Counted from the first letter of the stretch, positions 31,703-42,930 are shown. The stretch: DNA of 64,000 bases from Argyresthia goedartella (GCA_949825045.1 OX463808.1:23125674-23189673), one strand, 5' to 3'. The notes: generated by a model not told the origin, from the letters alone. Numbers and translations: made by a program.

Positions 31703-34700
31703 TTACGGCAGACTTACTAAATTTTTATAATAAGAGGAATAATAGTATGGTATCAAATTGTTTGTCACAAGATAACGCAAATCGTCACTCTTTCGTTTCG
31801 TTAATTTAAAGGCATTTGCATATAATCTGGTCATCGCTATATCCTGTACATCGACCATCTTTTTTCGTTTATTTCGCATGCAAACTTTGGAGAATTCAGT
31901 TTGACTGTAAGATGTTTTAAAATAGAATTTCAAAACATCCTGCTTTTCGAATTTCAGGACTTTAATGTCATTCCACGCAAAAGCTTTCTTGTTTTCATCC
32001 TCTTTAAAATTGTAAGCCCATTTTTCTTGCAAAGTTTTTAAATCCGAGAAAAAGTCGAAAGTCAATTCTTGGACGATGAACGGTTTCCCATTTTTTCGTG
32101 AATTTCTGATGATCATCCCGTACTGAGAAGGAGCATAAATGGGCCCAGATTTCTTCTGTCTCTGTATTTCTTTTTCAATGAGTCCATGGACACTGTCCCC
32201 TTCGTTTTGTGTGTGTCCTTTTACTAGATATTTATGGGTTATTGAATGTATATTTGGATACTTATAAACGACATACGAGTATAGACATGTGATGAATTTG
32301 TTTTTATTTTGCCCACAGCAGTTGTCAGAATAGAACGTTATCTGAATCGCTTTGCCATCGTGTTTTGCATTTAACATTTCTATATAATTCAGTACACAGG
32401 ACCCAATCTCATTAGCACCTCGCTGGCCTTGGGTTTCGTCCCAAAAATAAGAGTATACGTCTTCATAAGCTCGAAGATCTTCCTTCTCGTCGTCATCTGC
32501 ACTTGGTTCTCCTTCTTGTTGCTTCTTTTCTAATAATTCAGCTATTGTGAAGTTAAGGCAGTTAAGTTTTGATCTGTAATAAAATGCAGAAGTTTCGCCA
32601 CTTGGGCACTGCATTACCGCCTGTAAATCGTACACTGCAACGATATGGGTTTCGTCAATATTTCTTCGATCTGCCAGTTTCTCTTTTCTAGCCAATATTT
32701 TTTCTTTTATGTGTTTGTCAAACTTTTCATCTTTTAGTTGTAATGCAATATCTGGCGGTGCAAGTTCGTACTGAATGCACAAATCACATCTGTCTTTCTT
32801 CGGCTCAAAGAATCCGATATTGAAATCCTTATTAAAAATATCTATATAGAGCCAATAAAGACACGAAGGTTTTCCTGCACCTTTTTGAACTTTATCAAAG
32901 TCTCTCCATAAATCAGCAATTGTCTTATCTCCGCCAATGAATTCCCGTGTAGTAGAACTCCTTAGATAATGGGATTCAATCCTTGGTATGGAATTGATAT
33001 GATTCTTTATATCTTGAATAATCGATGGATCAATCCTCTTCCTTTTGTCCTCATTTTTACCACGTTGGTCTCTCTCTATGAATCCTTGTGCATCTGTTTT
33101 GGTCTTGACTGTTCTTATCACTTTGTCACAGATGTCTAGTGTACTCATGAAGAAAGTTTTGCAGACTCTGATTTTAGTGTTGTTGGCTGTAAAATAATAC
33201 GCACTATTCGGGTTTCTTGGTTTTTCTGCGTTTGTGTATTTATATTTGGGTGTAACTTCCACCATGGAATTCCTAATAAAAGATCGTTGCAGTTTAATGT
33301 CACCCAAAGCCCAGTAAGAACTAAATATACTGTTCCTGTCATCTTCATCCATATTGTCTGAACATTTCAGTCGGCACTTGTCTGTGCAGGGATTTTTCAT
33401 AGATCGAGCAGGAATTGTCTTCTTAGATTTGGTGAGTGAAACGTATTCTTTACTACTATTTCGCAGAGTCTTTGCCAAATTTTGTTTCCAGGATTGGGTA
33501 TTTCTTTGACGCTTGCGTGTTTTTTTTGTAGTATCCGAGTTTTGAGATGCTGCTGGTACTGCTGGTTCTACTGCTGGTACTGCTGGTTCTACTGCTGGTT
33601 CTGCTAAATGTTCTACTGCTGGAGTTGCTTCTGACGTAGTCATTGGCGTTGACGAGTCCGAGCTTGAAGAGCTGGAGCTGCTACTGCTGCTACTTGAAGA
33701 TGATCTCCTACATGCACCATCAAGAACTGAACGAGGTCTTCTACTGTACGTTGGGTCAGTGTCGCTCAAATCTGCATCGCTTTCGTCGGTGTTTATAGGA
33801 GACATGCGGTAGTTTTTCGGTGGTTGAGATGCAGTGCGATATACACCTTTTGATGTTGATGGTTCATCGTGTATCGTGGTTGGGTTTTCCTTGTTATCTT
33901 CGGGGATAATTGTTTCGTTTCGTGCATACATTACGACAATCCTTTCAGCTTCAAGTTTATCAGACAAAGGCCGCTGAAATTGGAAATAAGCTGTGTAAGT
34001 ATAAGTAAGTTATTTATTATTATTATAACGAGCCTGTTATGTCCCACTTCTGGGCAAAGTCCTCTCTCCCCCTCTTCCACTTTATCCGACCCTGAGCGAT
34101 CTCCATACAGTCCTTATCCCATAGACCCAACTCATCACTCCATCTCTTCCTGGGTCAGCCACGCTTTCTCTTTGCATTTTCTGGGAGCCAGTCTGTGGCT
34201 CTCTTAGCCCAGCTATTTGGCAGCATTCGAGCAACATGGCCGGCCCAGTCCCACTTTAGTTGGGCACACAGTATAAGTAAGTATCAATTAGTTATTTTGT
34301 TTAGAGAGCTCCGCGATCTAGTGGGTTTTAATGCTTGCCTCTTACGCAGGATATGCAGATTAGAATCTCAGTTCTGACTATGTACCAATGATATAAGCCA
34401 TTTATCTTAAGTACGTTATACGGACGTTCTATGGAAACCTTCATTACTCCATAGCTGCGGCGATGCGCTAGCCCCCTGCCACGCAAAATTGACTAATGAA
34501 TCACTGGCCAAAAGTGGGCACAGTTATGCCTCTGACACCCCTTATGGGAAAAGGCGTGACGCTATGTTATGTGATGTTATTTTGAATTCTTATTTAAATC
34601 CTGTTAATAAATAAATTAACATAGGTACTTACTTCTACATTATCATTCTGAAGGTTGTTTTGCGTATTTCCCGTTAGAGTTTTTAGTGGCAAACTATGCT

Positions 34701-35850
34701 CATTCTGTGACTTCTCTTCACCGTCCTTAAGAATTTCATCATTGCTAAAGAGCCTCTTTCTAGGAATGGGAGCTGCTTCTGGCTGTAAATAATAATAACA
34801 CTGGTTTACACGTGAATATTTTTTTGCGGCCAATAACAAAATAAGATAAATACGTTATCAATTACCAAATTGTTGTGTAAGTAATGAAAGCTTATTAATT
34901 AGATTTCTGAGGAACGAGTAGGTACTACCTTACTAATGCGATAATATGCATTTTTTGTGGTGTATCTTCTATCACCATAGGACTTGATGGACGAACAGTT
35001 TCACTTTCTGTGTCCTCCTGCAAAACGTGCAAATTTGGTTTGTTACGCTTCTGGCAAGTTGTATTGTCTGGTATTGAAATACCTAAACATGGGTCGTTTA
35101 ATTCTTAGATAGAAACTTACCAAGCTAACCCTCCGTTTTTTCTTAGCTTTACTCATATCGGTTGGTATGTTTATGTCTATCTGTAAAATATCAGAAGATA
35201 AAATAGATACTGAAATGTGGCTTCCAAAATACACAGAAAGCCAGCGTAAATACTGTTACACATTTTATCGATGTACTTACCTCAGTTTCCTTTTTCCTTT
35301 TATGCAACTGTTCAAGTATTATATCCGCTCTTTTCTTCATTATTAGGTATAACCTGAAAGAAATTGGGGCAAAAAAAATAATAATCAACTTTATTTTCGA
35401 TAAAACATAGTCCTATTTAACTATGAGGCTGGTAAACAATATCCTGATTAGGAATCAAAGAGACCTAAATGAAAATAAATCATTATCAATGAATGGATTA
35501 TTAGAACAAAAGTGACACATTTTTGATTAAAATATATGACCATAAACAAATTGAATCGGAAAGGAACCCAATCTGATTTACTACAACTTGGTTAGAATAG
35601 TTTTAGGTATGAAAAAGGCACAATCGTCATCAGGCACCATTTACATAACCTTAATTTTGTATTGTAAAGAACTATTTCAAAAAGCGCCTATTTTAAATTC
35701 AACATTCGTATATCAACTTACCGATTTTTTCAAACTTAAAAAGGCGAAATTAGTTTTACGCCTGTTCAATACTGAACTTGCGACAACTTGTCGGTTTCAA
35801 CGTTGGCACTTCACTGATTGCGTCACTTTCGCGCGGAGCGTGGGGGGTGG
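31703..35850 (-). CDS. Six-exon gene for a DUF7869-type RNase-H-fold-like protein, 874 residues
   Basis: Minus strand. Exon 1 (non-coding) ends 35722; coding exons are 35340-35281 (true ATG at 35340, MKKRADII), 35180-35121, 35017-34934, 34782-34633 and 33973-31703. All junctions are GT-AG with good acceptors, and every coding junction falls between codons: 20+20+28+50+756 residues. Residues 1-310 are polar and disordered, with a Ser run (209-223) and PAVEPAV repeats. Then CTDKCRLKC (314-322), DRCDLC (512-517), VAVYDLQAVMQCPSG (D567), TFYSDNCCGQNKNKF (D668) and HTQNEGDSVHGLIEKE (D711, E718). The spaced acids plus S-D-N-C-x-G-Q-N-K-N fit an RNase H-like, transposase-type core, known to me as DUF7869. 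Function unproven. No stop or frameshift occurs in 874 codons, in sharp contrast to its surroundings. Confidence 0.85.
34020..34275 (-). pseudogene. RTE-type LINE 3' coding fragment inside an intron
   Basis: Minus strand reads DWAGHVARMLPNSWAKRATD-like residues, then RKRWSDELGLW and REDFAQKWD, the RTE C-terminal tail. It lies in the last intron (33974-34632) of the DUF7869-type gene and explains why that intron is much longer than the 100-150 bp introns before it. A SINE-type fragment (34410-34590) adds more. Confidence 0.7.
34410..34590 (-). repeat. Lepidopteran SINE-type fragment inside the last intron
   Basis: Contains the inverted copy of the 7829/20925 segment (CGGCGATGCGCTAGCCCCCT) and a tail GGAAAAGGCGTGACGCTATG followed by TTATGTGATGTT, which matches 18475-18560. 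Extra non-coding load in the intron. Confidence 0.55.
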
Positions 35851-35979
35851 ATTTTACAGTGTAAATAGGGACGGAAGATTTGCTATGCTCTTTTTTTTAC
35901 AATAAGTGCCTTTGTTTTACTATTCATCGGATAGAGCATACCTTTTTATGTCTCTCTATGATTGTAACTCAATTTCACC
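35700..35979 (-). promoter_or_regulatory. Probable first exon and promoter region of the DUF7869-type gene
   Basis: The splice donor GAAAAAATCG|GTAAGT at 35722-35717 defines the end of an untranslated first exon. The GC-richer patch GCGTCACTTTCGCGCGGAGC (35819-35838) just upstream would suit a TATA-less promoter; no clear TATA box is seen. The inner right inverted repeat follows at 35980. Confidence 0.5.
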
Positions 35980-36010
35980 ATTTTTTGACATAAGCCTCTT
36001 TCGTTCTGAG
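35980..36010. repeat. Inner inverted repeat, right arm
   Basis: ATTTTTTGACATAAGCCTCT, continuing TTCGTTCTGAG, is the inverse of 30699-30729 with two mismatches. It is upstream of the gene's first exon, as the 5' terminal repeat of a DNA transposon would be. Confidence 0.8.
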
Positions 36011-36245
36011 ATTATTTACAAAAATGACAGACAAGAGTGAAATGTAAAGTCAAAAAAAAAAATAGGTGGCCTGCATTAATACACGAGTCCATGAAGTTTA
36101 TCACAAAATCTAACATAAATATCAACAAAATATTTCTGTGGTATTAACTACTCTATATAGATACTTCCTCTTGCAATGCGACCGTTCCCTACGTTGTCTC
36201 GATGGGTACTGAGTGCGCGTGAAGTAGTAAGACAAAAACGAACAT

Positions 36246-36288
36246 TTCCGAGAAAATACGAAAGGAAAGGATTATTCACTACATCTGT
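36246..36288. repeat. Outer inverted repeat, right arm
   Basis: Inverse partner of 28695-28737. It ends CACTACATCTGT at 36288, followed by CCAATGTG; no direct duplication of the sequence left of 28695 is seen. Confidence 0.85.
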
Positions 36289-36668
36289 CCAATGTGTATT
36301 CTATTCACATCTTATTTCTTAGTACGAGAAAATATCCAACAAAAATTGTATATGTAGTCTTTGAGTACATTGAAAGCATTATTGTGTTCAAATAGATAAT
36401 GCTCAAGTAATTATCTAATCACATATCTTTTGTTATCAAAACACCTGTTGAAAGTGTCTATTGTTATAAAAAACTAGCCACTATAGTGGAATAATTTCGC
36501 AACAACAAAAGATCATCGGGCAGAACAGAAAAGCGGCTACCGCGCGTAACATCTCGCGCACCAGCCATCCGCAAAGGTATACATCATACAGCGCACGCGC
36601 ACTGACGCGCTCGTCACTTGTCGTCATCGCCATCAGCGAGAATATGACGCTAATTGCTCCCTCTCTAC
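36289..36668. other. No gene seen; GC-rich patch
   Basis: The first half is AT-rich; 36520-36660 is GC-rich with ACCGCGCGTAACATCTCGCG and CAGCGCACGCGCACTGACGC, unlike its surroundings. It might be the 5' end of an unrecognised element or a promoter. No ORF. Confidence 0.35.
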
Positions 36669-37370
36669 AGAAAGGACATCTACAAAGGCATGCTTATCTC
36701 TAAATAGAGATCTCTTCCAGCAAACCCAAGGTTGATAAAAATAATTTAATATACAGGATAGACCTATGTGCTCTGATAAGATACATACATATATTACTGA
36801 ACTATTAAACTAACTGCTAGATACACTACATACACAAGTACATAAATATTATATAAAAATTTAAATACACCTAAATAAACTAATATATACAAAGCTCAAA
36901 TCTAGGATAGAGAAAGATAATGCTCCTTCAAACGATTCTTAAAGACGGGCAGAGATGGACTATCTCTGATAGTGCAGGGAAGCGAGTTCCAGAGAGTGAT
37001 CGCCCGCAATCGAAAACAGTGCTTGTATGCGACGGTGTTGTGATGAGGTATAGACAGCAGGGAAGCCGTGTGAGTTCTACGTGGACGAGCCGAAGGGAGA
37101 AATTGAAAAAGCTCACGGAGAAAGCTAGGGTGTCGAGGGTTGGTTAAGATGTTGAATAGAAGAGTGAGGATGTGTGTGTCCCGACGAAGACGGATCGGCA
37201 GCCATTTTAACTCCTTGCGATACTGCGAGACGTGGTCGAACTTGCGCAGTCCGAAGATAAACCGAATCCCGAGATTTTGAAGTCGCTCGAGTCTGTTCAG
37301 TTGCTATTCGTTGGCGCTAGCCCAACAAACATTGGCATAATCGATAAAGGGCCGAACCCAGGACCGTCAG
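36669..37370 (-). pseudogene. LINE (family D), C-terminal coding end and 3' UTR
   Basis: Minus strand. From about 37365 the frame reads RPFIDYANVCWASANE, a TAG, then RLERLQNLGIRFIFGLRKFD, ELKWLPIRLRRD, LLSIPHHNTVAYKHCF, LRAITLWNSLP and VFKNRLKEHYLS, and stops at 36902. This is the C-terminal end of a CR1/Jockey-group LINE ORF2. The 3' UTR extends to 36669 and is repeated at 28573-28694. One nonsense codon (37316-37314) in about 150. Confidence 0.8.
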
Positions 37371-37616
37371 CTTCATAGGCAGCGTAACTACCCGCTGGGC
37401 TAAAACGGTATCAAAAGTAGAATAGTAAATGTAATCAAGCAGTATTGAAATCAAAAGAACCTTATTTCACTTTAAAACAAGATCCGACAGAACTGAATTA
37501 CATTAACTTCAAGAAACTTAAAGCTCAAAAAATGCTTGCCTTCAAAGTAGAACATAGCAATAGTTTCGCTGAACTTTTCAAAATAAATACGCCAATATCT
37601 ATTTTATGCCTGTAAT

Positions 37617-37955
37617 TTGACAGAACTACAGAACAAATCTGTGCATAGAATGAATATTCATTTATTTAATTTAACATGTCATCACAGCGATGCTATTTTA
37701 TATTTCGACATGAATAATTTTATTCATAACTTTACTCTGACACAGGATACATTGTACCTGTCTAATAAATATAGAAAATTAGTAGCTACATTGTTAGCTT
37801 ATTATATATGCGACGCAGCTATAGTTGGCTTAACCAAGTTCAACTTCACATCAGCTTATGTTAAGAGTAATATGACATGCACCCCTATTGGGAATTCACC
37901 TGTTATTTATACTTTGCATGCAACATTGGAATCTGTTCCAAGTAATTTAAATTAG
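37617..37955 (+). CDS. Unrecognised 112-codon ORF ahead of a LINE endonuclease
   Basis: The frame contains ILYFDMNNFIHNFTLTQD, TLLAYYICDAAIVGLTKFNF and SPVIYTLHATLESVPSN. Its position just upstream of the plus-strand endonuclease suggests the C-terminal part of that LINE's ORF1, but no coiled coil or zinc knuckle is present and I do not recognise the family. The 5' limit is uncertain. Confidence 0.35.
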   Translation: MTELQNKSVHRMNIHLFNLTCHHSDAILYFDMNNFIHNFTLTQDTLYLSNKYRKLVATLLAYYICDAAIVGLTKFNFTSAYVKSNMTCTPIGNSPVIYTLHATLESVPSNLN

Positions 37956-38029
37956 TTCATAAGACAATAGAGGAAATCTCTAGCATACAAGAGCCACTAA
38001 ATATGTCAAAATGTAAGCCCCAGTAAAAT

Positions 38030-39325
38030 ATTGCCCATCAAAACATCCAGGGGCTACCTGGCAAAGAACTTGTTTTAGAATTATTTCTAAAAAATTCTGA
38101 CATTGATATTATTTGTGTTACAGAACACTGGTTGAAGGAAAATATGATGTCTTTTAACATAAATAATTACAAAATTGTCAGTTGTTACAATAGAAAGACT
38201 GCTGATAGAGGTGGTTCTTTAATCTTAGTGAAAAATAATATTAAGGTGAAACAACGGAAAGATATTCTTGCAGTTACTGTTGAAAGACAAATAGAGGTAT
38301 CCTGTGTTGAGTTAGATAGCCATATTATTGTTTGTGTCTACAGGCCACCGAGGGATGAAAAAGGCCAATGCAATTTCGAAATATTTGAGAAAATTATGGA
38401 GGAAGCCCTCACTAAACTATGTAATAACAGAAAAAAGTTAATTATTTGTGGCGAACTTAATGTAGATTTGCTTGTAGGAACAACAATGAAACAACGATTA
38501 ATAACTTTATTCAAATCGTTTAATTTATGTCATGTATTTTTAGAGCCGACTAGATTTACACTTACCAGCCAAACTTGCTTAGATAACGTTTTTTGTGACT
38601 GTGCATTCACAAGTAAAAGTGTAATTAACTGCTTACCTTCCCATCACAGTGATCAAACAGTTTCATTCCCAATCGGTATTAAGGATAAGACTGGTCCATC
38701 ATTCTATAGGCCTATTACATCCCATAGACTAGAGACATATACGAAAAACTTAGATATAAATTTGCCAGTACCGGTTTTTAATAAACAGAACCCAAACAAA
38801 ATCTACTCAGGTTTCTTCAACACTATTCAGAAAGAATTCAATAAAGTTTTCAAATGAAAGAAAGTCAGTGACTACAACGGTAAATCTAAATTTAATGACT
38901 GGGCAACGTTTGGAATTCGTAAAAGTAGAGTTATCTTGTATGACCTTTATGATCAAAAAACCTATAACTTTGATCAAAAATTTCAAGACTATGTTAAAAA
39001 ATATTTCAAAACTTTCAAGTTGGTTTGTAGAACTGCAAAAACTTTACACATTAATAGAAAAATTCAAAATTCAAATAATAGAATGAAAACAGTTTGGCAA
39101 ATAATAAACCGCGAAACTGGCAAAGTTATACCAAGGGACAATGATTTCTGCCTAAAGATAGGTGATGATGTTGTTAAATGTTGTTGTTGCTCGAGCTTTT
39201 GAAACATTCTTCACCAATGTACCCGTACTCACAACAGACCATCTAAATTCATCTCCATATGAAGCAGAGACATTATTAAAAAATAACACTAGCGTCAGTA
39301 ATGTATATTTAAAATTTCATCATGT
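38030..39325 (+). pseudogene. LINE family B, ORF2 endonuclease half, interrupted by LINE C
   Basis: The frame from about 38035 reads NIQGLPGKELVLELF, DIDIICVTEHWLKEN (catalytic E in TEHW), IIVCVYRPPRDEKGQC, LIICGELNVDLL (normally GDFN; here D is replaced by E), FLEPTRF, CLDNVF, and LPSHHSDQTVSF (the D/H end motif). Frameshifts follow near 38860 and 39190; the linker reads FFTNVPVLTTDHLNSSPYEA. It breaks at 39330 in the codons for FHHVY, where a minus-strand LINE has inserted; the RT half resumes at 44502. The D-to-E change alone would weaken the nuclease. Confidence 0.85.
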
Positions 39326-39765
39326 ATATCAATCAAATCAAATCAAATCAAATCAAATGGTTTTATTAAAAAAACAGAGAATGTACAGTACAGTTGCTTA
39401 ACAAAAGGTACCTTAGTACTAGGTTAAACATGCAGAAAAAATGAGTAGGTACATTTAAGAAGGGAGACGAGCTGATATCCTAGCTAGATTATCAAATAAT
39501 CTGTGGTAAGGAATATCAGGCCCAAACCCTTTACATATAATTTTTTGATTGTAAAATAGGTACATAAAAAATGTTGCGGAAGATAGTGAATTTATTTATA
39601 ATACAAATAAGTAAAAGGTTAATATTATACTTAGTAAACAGACAATGTAAAATAATAAAGGTTATTTTATGGAAAATAAGCCCATGTGTGTTTATGTGTA
39701 AGTGTGTCTGTAAGGTTGAGTGTGTGTATGTGTAAGGGTGTATATGTGTGTGTGTGTGTGTTTTG

Positions 39766-41690
39766 TTAAATGAGGGGGTTGAAAAACTCTTCAGATTCGT
39801 TGTAGGAAAGATTCTGAAAAAAGTCGGCAATTTTACGTAAGCATTCTACGTCTGACAGTAGCTGTATGGAAAGGCTAGAACTAATCTTATTATAAAGAAA
39901 GGGGCCGAGGTAGGGGAAGAATCCTTTAGTAAATGAAAAATTAGGGGTTGGCACTGAACATATGCGATCAGTCCTTCGCTTGGTGATAGTTTTGGGAGGA
40001 GTGAGTTTATGTTGCAGTAAACTTGTTTGAGTCATAAAAAGTTGTCTGACACTTAATACCTTACATTCTTTATAGAGCTGCTGAGTGGGAAAAAGTATAG
40101 GTCGAGAAGTTGCAATCTTTAAGATAGCTCGTTGTGCTGTTTCGAGAGGCTTCAAAGTAGTTTTAGGTGCCCCGCCCCATGAGACAATACAATAAGTTAA
40201 TATGGACTGGCAGAGAGTGAGATAGAGCATGCGAATTATGGAGGAGTGTGCAACGTGTCTTATACGTTTAAATATGTAAATAAGTTTTCGATCTCTACCA
40301 GTTAATATGCTTATATGTGCCTTAAAGTTCAGGTGTTGATCAAGAGTGACTCCGAGATATTTTATTGTGTCTGTGGAAGATAAAAGCGGGCAGCTACAAT
40401 GCCAGGGAGTCACACATGAGTGAGCCCATATATGAATGGGGCGGACGGGTTGGGAGTTACTACTAATAGAATAGGTGAGAAACTTAGTTTTATCGACATT
40501 TAAAGTGAGAGCATGTTCTTTAAGCCAGTCCGAAACCAGATTAAAGTTATGTTGTGCCTCATCTTGCAGTTTGTCCCAAGAATTTGCACAAACAGTAATT
40601 GCTGTATCGTCTGCATAGGTTGTAATATTCCCATTTGGGATGTGTAAGTTACAGAGATCGTTAATGAAGACCAAAAACAGAGTGGGACCCAATATGCTTC
40701 CCTGTGGAACGCCATAGTTGATCGGTGTTTCGTCACTTTGGAATTCCTTTATTTTGACACTCTGGCTTCTTTCTGAAAGATAGGAATAAAATAGGTCTAA
40801 TTGAGTACCTCTCACACCTATCGCTTCTAGTTTAAGTAGAAGGGAGGGAGTGGGTACGGTATCAAATGCCTTAGCAAGGTCCAGAAATATTGTTAATACC
40901 TTTTTCCTGTTGTTAAGACCATTAACGACAGTATCAATAACATGCTGAACGGCGTTGGATGTGGAAAGATTTCTCCTAAAGCCGTATTGATTTGTCGATA
41001 GAATTCTATTTTTTTCAAGGTAATCAACCAGGCGATTGTTGATCAAACGTTCCAGAACCTTGGAAAGAGCTGTCAGTACAGCTATGGGCCTGTAATTATT
41101 GACCGAGTTCCCATCCCCTCCCTTGAAAATAGGATGTATAATAGCCTTCTTGAATGAAGTAGGGAATATTCCAGTTTGGAAGCAATGATTAAAAATGCGG
41201 CTTAAAATAGGTGTGAGGACTTTTGTGTATCTTTTTAATATTAAGGAGGAGATGCCGTCCCATCCAGTGGAAGCAGACAATCTCAGGGATGAGATAATGG
41301 ATGACACTTCATCGGGGTCTGTATCTAATAAAACGAATGAAGACGAATGGAAGGATGGATGAGTAGAACTGGTAGAAGAAATGGTGCGGCAGCTAGGGGA
41401 AGTGTTAGGGACAATAGAGTTAGCAAGATTTTCTCCAATACTTGCGAAGAAGCTGTTTACATTATTACAGCTGTCTTTGGGAGGGATGGAAGAAAAAAGT
41501 AATTGGTTGGATGCTTTACGTATTTTTGAGGTATTGGTTATCCGCTGAATTGATTGCCAGAGACGTTTTGAATTTTTTCCAGCATCAATCAAGTCCTGAG
41601 TATCGTAAAGTCTTTTAGCTTTTTTGATGATTTTATTGCAAAAATTACGGTAGCGAACATACGTAATTTTCAAGACCTCATTATCTGGCG
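39766..41690 (-). CDS. LINE C ORF2, reverse transcriptase part
   Basis: About 635 residues without a stop. It is joined to the endonuclease by a frame change near 41680, not by a start codon: the apparent first residue is a TTG inside NEVLKITYVRYRNF. Blocks: VNNYRPIAVLTALSKVLERL, IFLDLAKAFDTVPTPSLL (first Asp), YGVPQGSILGPTLF, NITTYADDTAITV (catalytic Y-A-D-D), TLNVDKTKFLTY, KYLGVTLDQHLNF, and a long C-terminal domain with SILTYCIVSWGG and GPFLYNKI. Jockey/CR1 group. RT motifs all look intact. Confidence 0.85.
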
Positions 41691-42629
41691 TATTTTAGCC
41701 TTTCTGTGCATCCGGTCACGGTTCCGCATACATTTAAGAAGACCTGGCGTGATCCATGGTTTCAGAATGGATTTTCTTTTAGAAAGGATTACAGTCGAGG
41801 TGTTTTTCGCGATAGCGTCGGTTATAAAAGTAACCAGCGTATCTATGGTGGTATCTGGATTAGGTGATGTTGATAAGTCGGCACTATTTAGTTTTTCCAT
41901 ATCTTGATCTAGAGATTTGTAATCAATTTTATTTTTGGATTTAATTGCAGGTGCATCATAATGTGATTTATTGATTGATACGATGGTAGCAGAGTGATCG
42001 GTGACAGAAGTTTCGATTACAAGGGTAGTCAATATTGCATTAGTTCTGACAAAAGTGTGGTCAAGACAGTTGTTCGCTCTTGTAGGTAATGTATGTGCTG
42101 GTAGAAAACCCAAGAAAGCTAGATGATTGAGATAGTTTTGACAGTGAGGGTCGCGGGAAGTGGGCTCAATATCGATGTTAATGTCACCAGAAATTATTAC
42201 AGAACGAAAAGTGCTCAGGGTTTTGACAAGTGTGCTAAGATGGGAAATGAATTGATCAATGTTTGTGATAGACGGAGACCGATAGATACAGATAATTGCA
42301 ACGTCGTTGATTAGTTTTAAAACTAGGACTGACGCGGAGTTATGGAAGTCAGGTTCTTCCACTGTATAATTAATATTATTTTTAACATACGCCACCACAC
42401 CGTCACTCTGGTTTAGATGTTTGGTCAATCTAGAAATGGATATCCGATGTGTTAGTGTTTGTAAGCTGTCAAAGTTAGCATTTATAGAACGTATATTCTG
42501 TGTAAGAAAAATAAGTTTATTATTATTATTTAGTAGATGAATCTTACAATCCTCGGGGTGGCATGAAATAGTTTTAGATAGATTAAAATCATCTATAGAA
42601 TTCTGTAAATTATTAATTGAGTCAGTCAT
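41670..42629 (-). pseudogene. LINE C ORF2, endonuclease part with an internal deletion
   Basis: True ATG at 42629 (MTDSINNLQNSIDDF). The APE-type endonuclease starts FLTQNIRSINANFDSLQTL, but then jumps from THRIS to RLTKHLNQSDGVVAYVKN. The usual 35-45 residues in between, including the catalytic T-E of the 'LTETWL' motif, are missing. The later motifs are present: VIISGDINIDI, NCLDHTFV, and SVTDHSATIV. The C-terminal end runs LKPWITPGLLKCMRNRDR before the frame break. The nuclease is expected to be inactive. Confidence 0.8.
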
Positions 42630-42930
42630 TGGTAATTAGTTGATTGTTTGGGTGTGACGGGCGGCAAAAATAGTTAAATATTTTATGAGGATTAGGTATA
42701 CAGAAGGGTAGTGCGCTTATAGATGAATAGTGTAAATAAGAAATGAGGGTGTGTATGTAAATGTTTTTATGTGTGTAAAAGTATGTGAGCTGGATTGAGA
42801 GTGTGGGTGTGTGCATGGGTACGTATATTGTGGGTATGGGTATTGTATAAAGAGTGCGGCTTTTGAGCTTATAATAACAAATTAAAATATAAGTAACAGA
42901 AGCAGTGTGCAAAATATGATCGAAGTCTAG

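Noticed and set aside
33965..33967. Start of the large DUF7869-type exon as the protein start
   Set aside because: The codon is TTG, and the frame continues upstream into a consensus 3' splice site (TTCCAATTTCAG before 33973). The real ATG is at 35340, four coding exons upstream.
35588..35905. Plus-strand 105-codon ORF
   Set aside because: It overlaps the untranslated first exon and promoter region of the minus-strand gene, and the peptide has no recognisable features.
42622..42912. Third ORF of LINE C between ORF1 and ORF2
   Set aside because: The frame translates a (TG/TA)-rich spacer, giving a Thr/Ile/His-biased peptide; it looks like a chance open frame.
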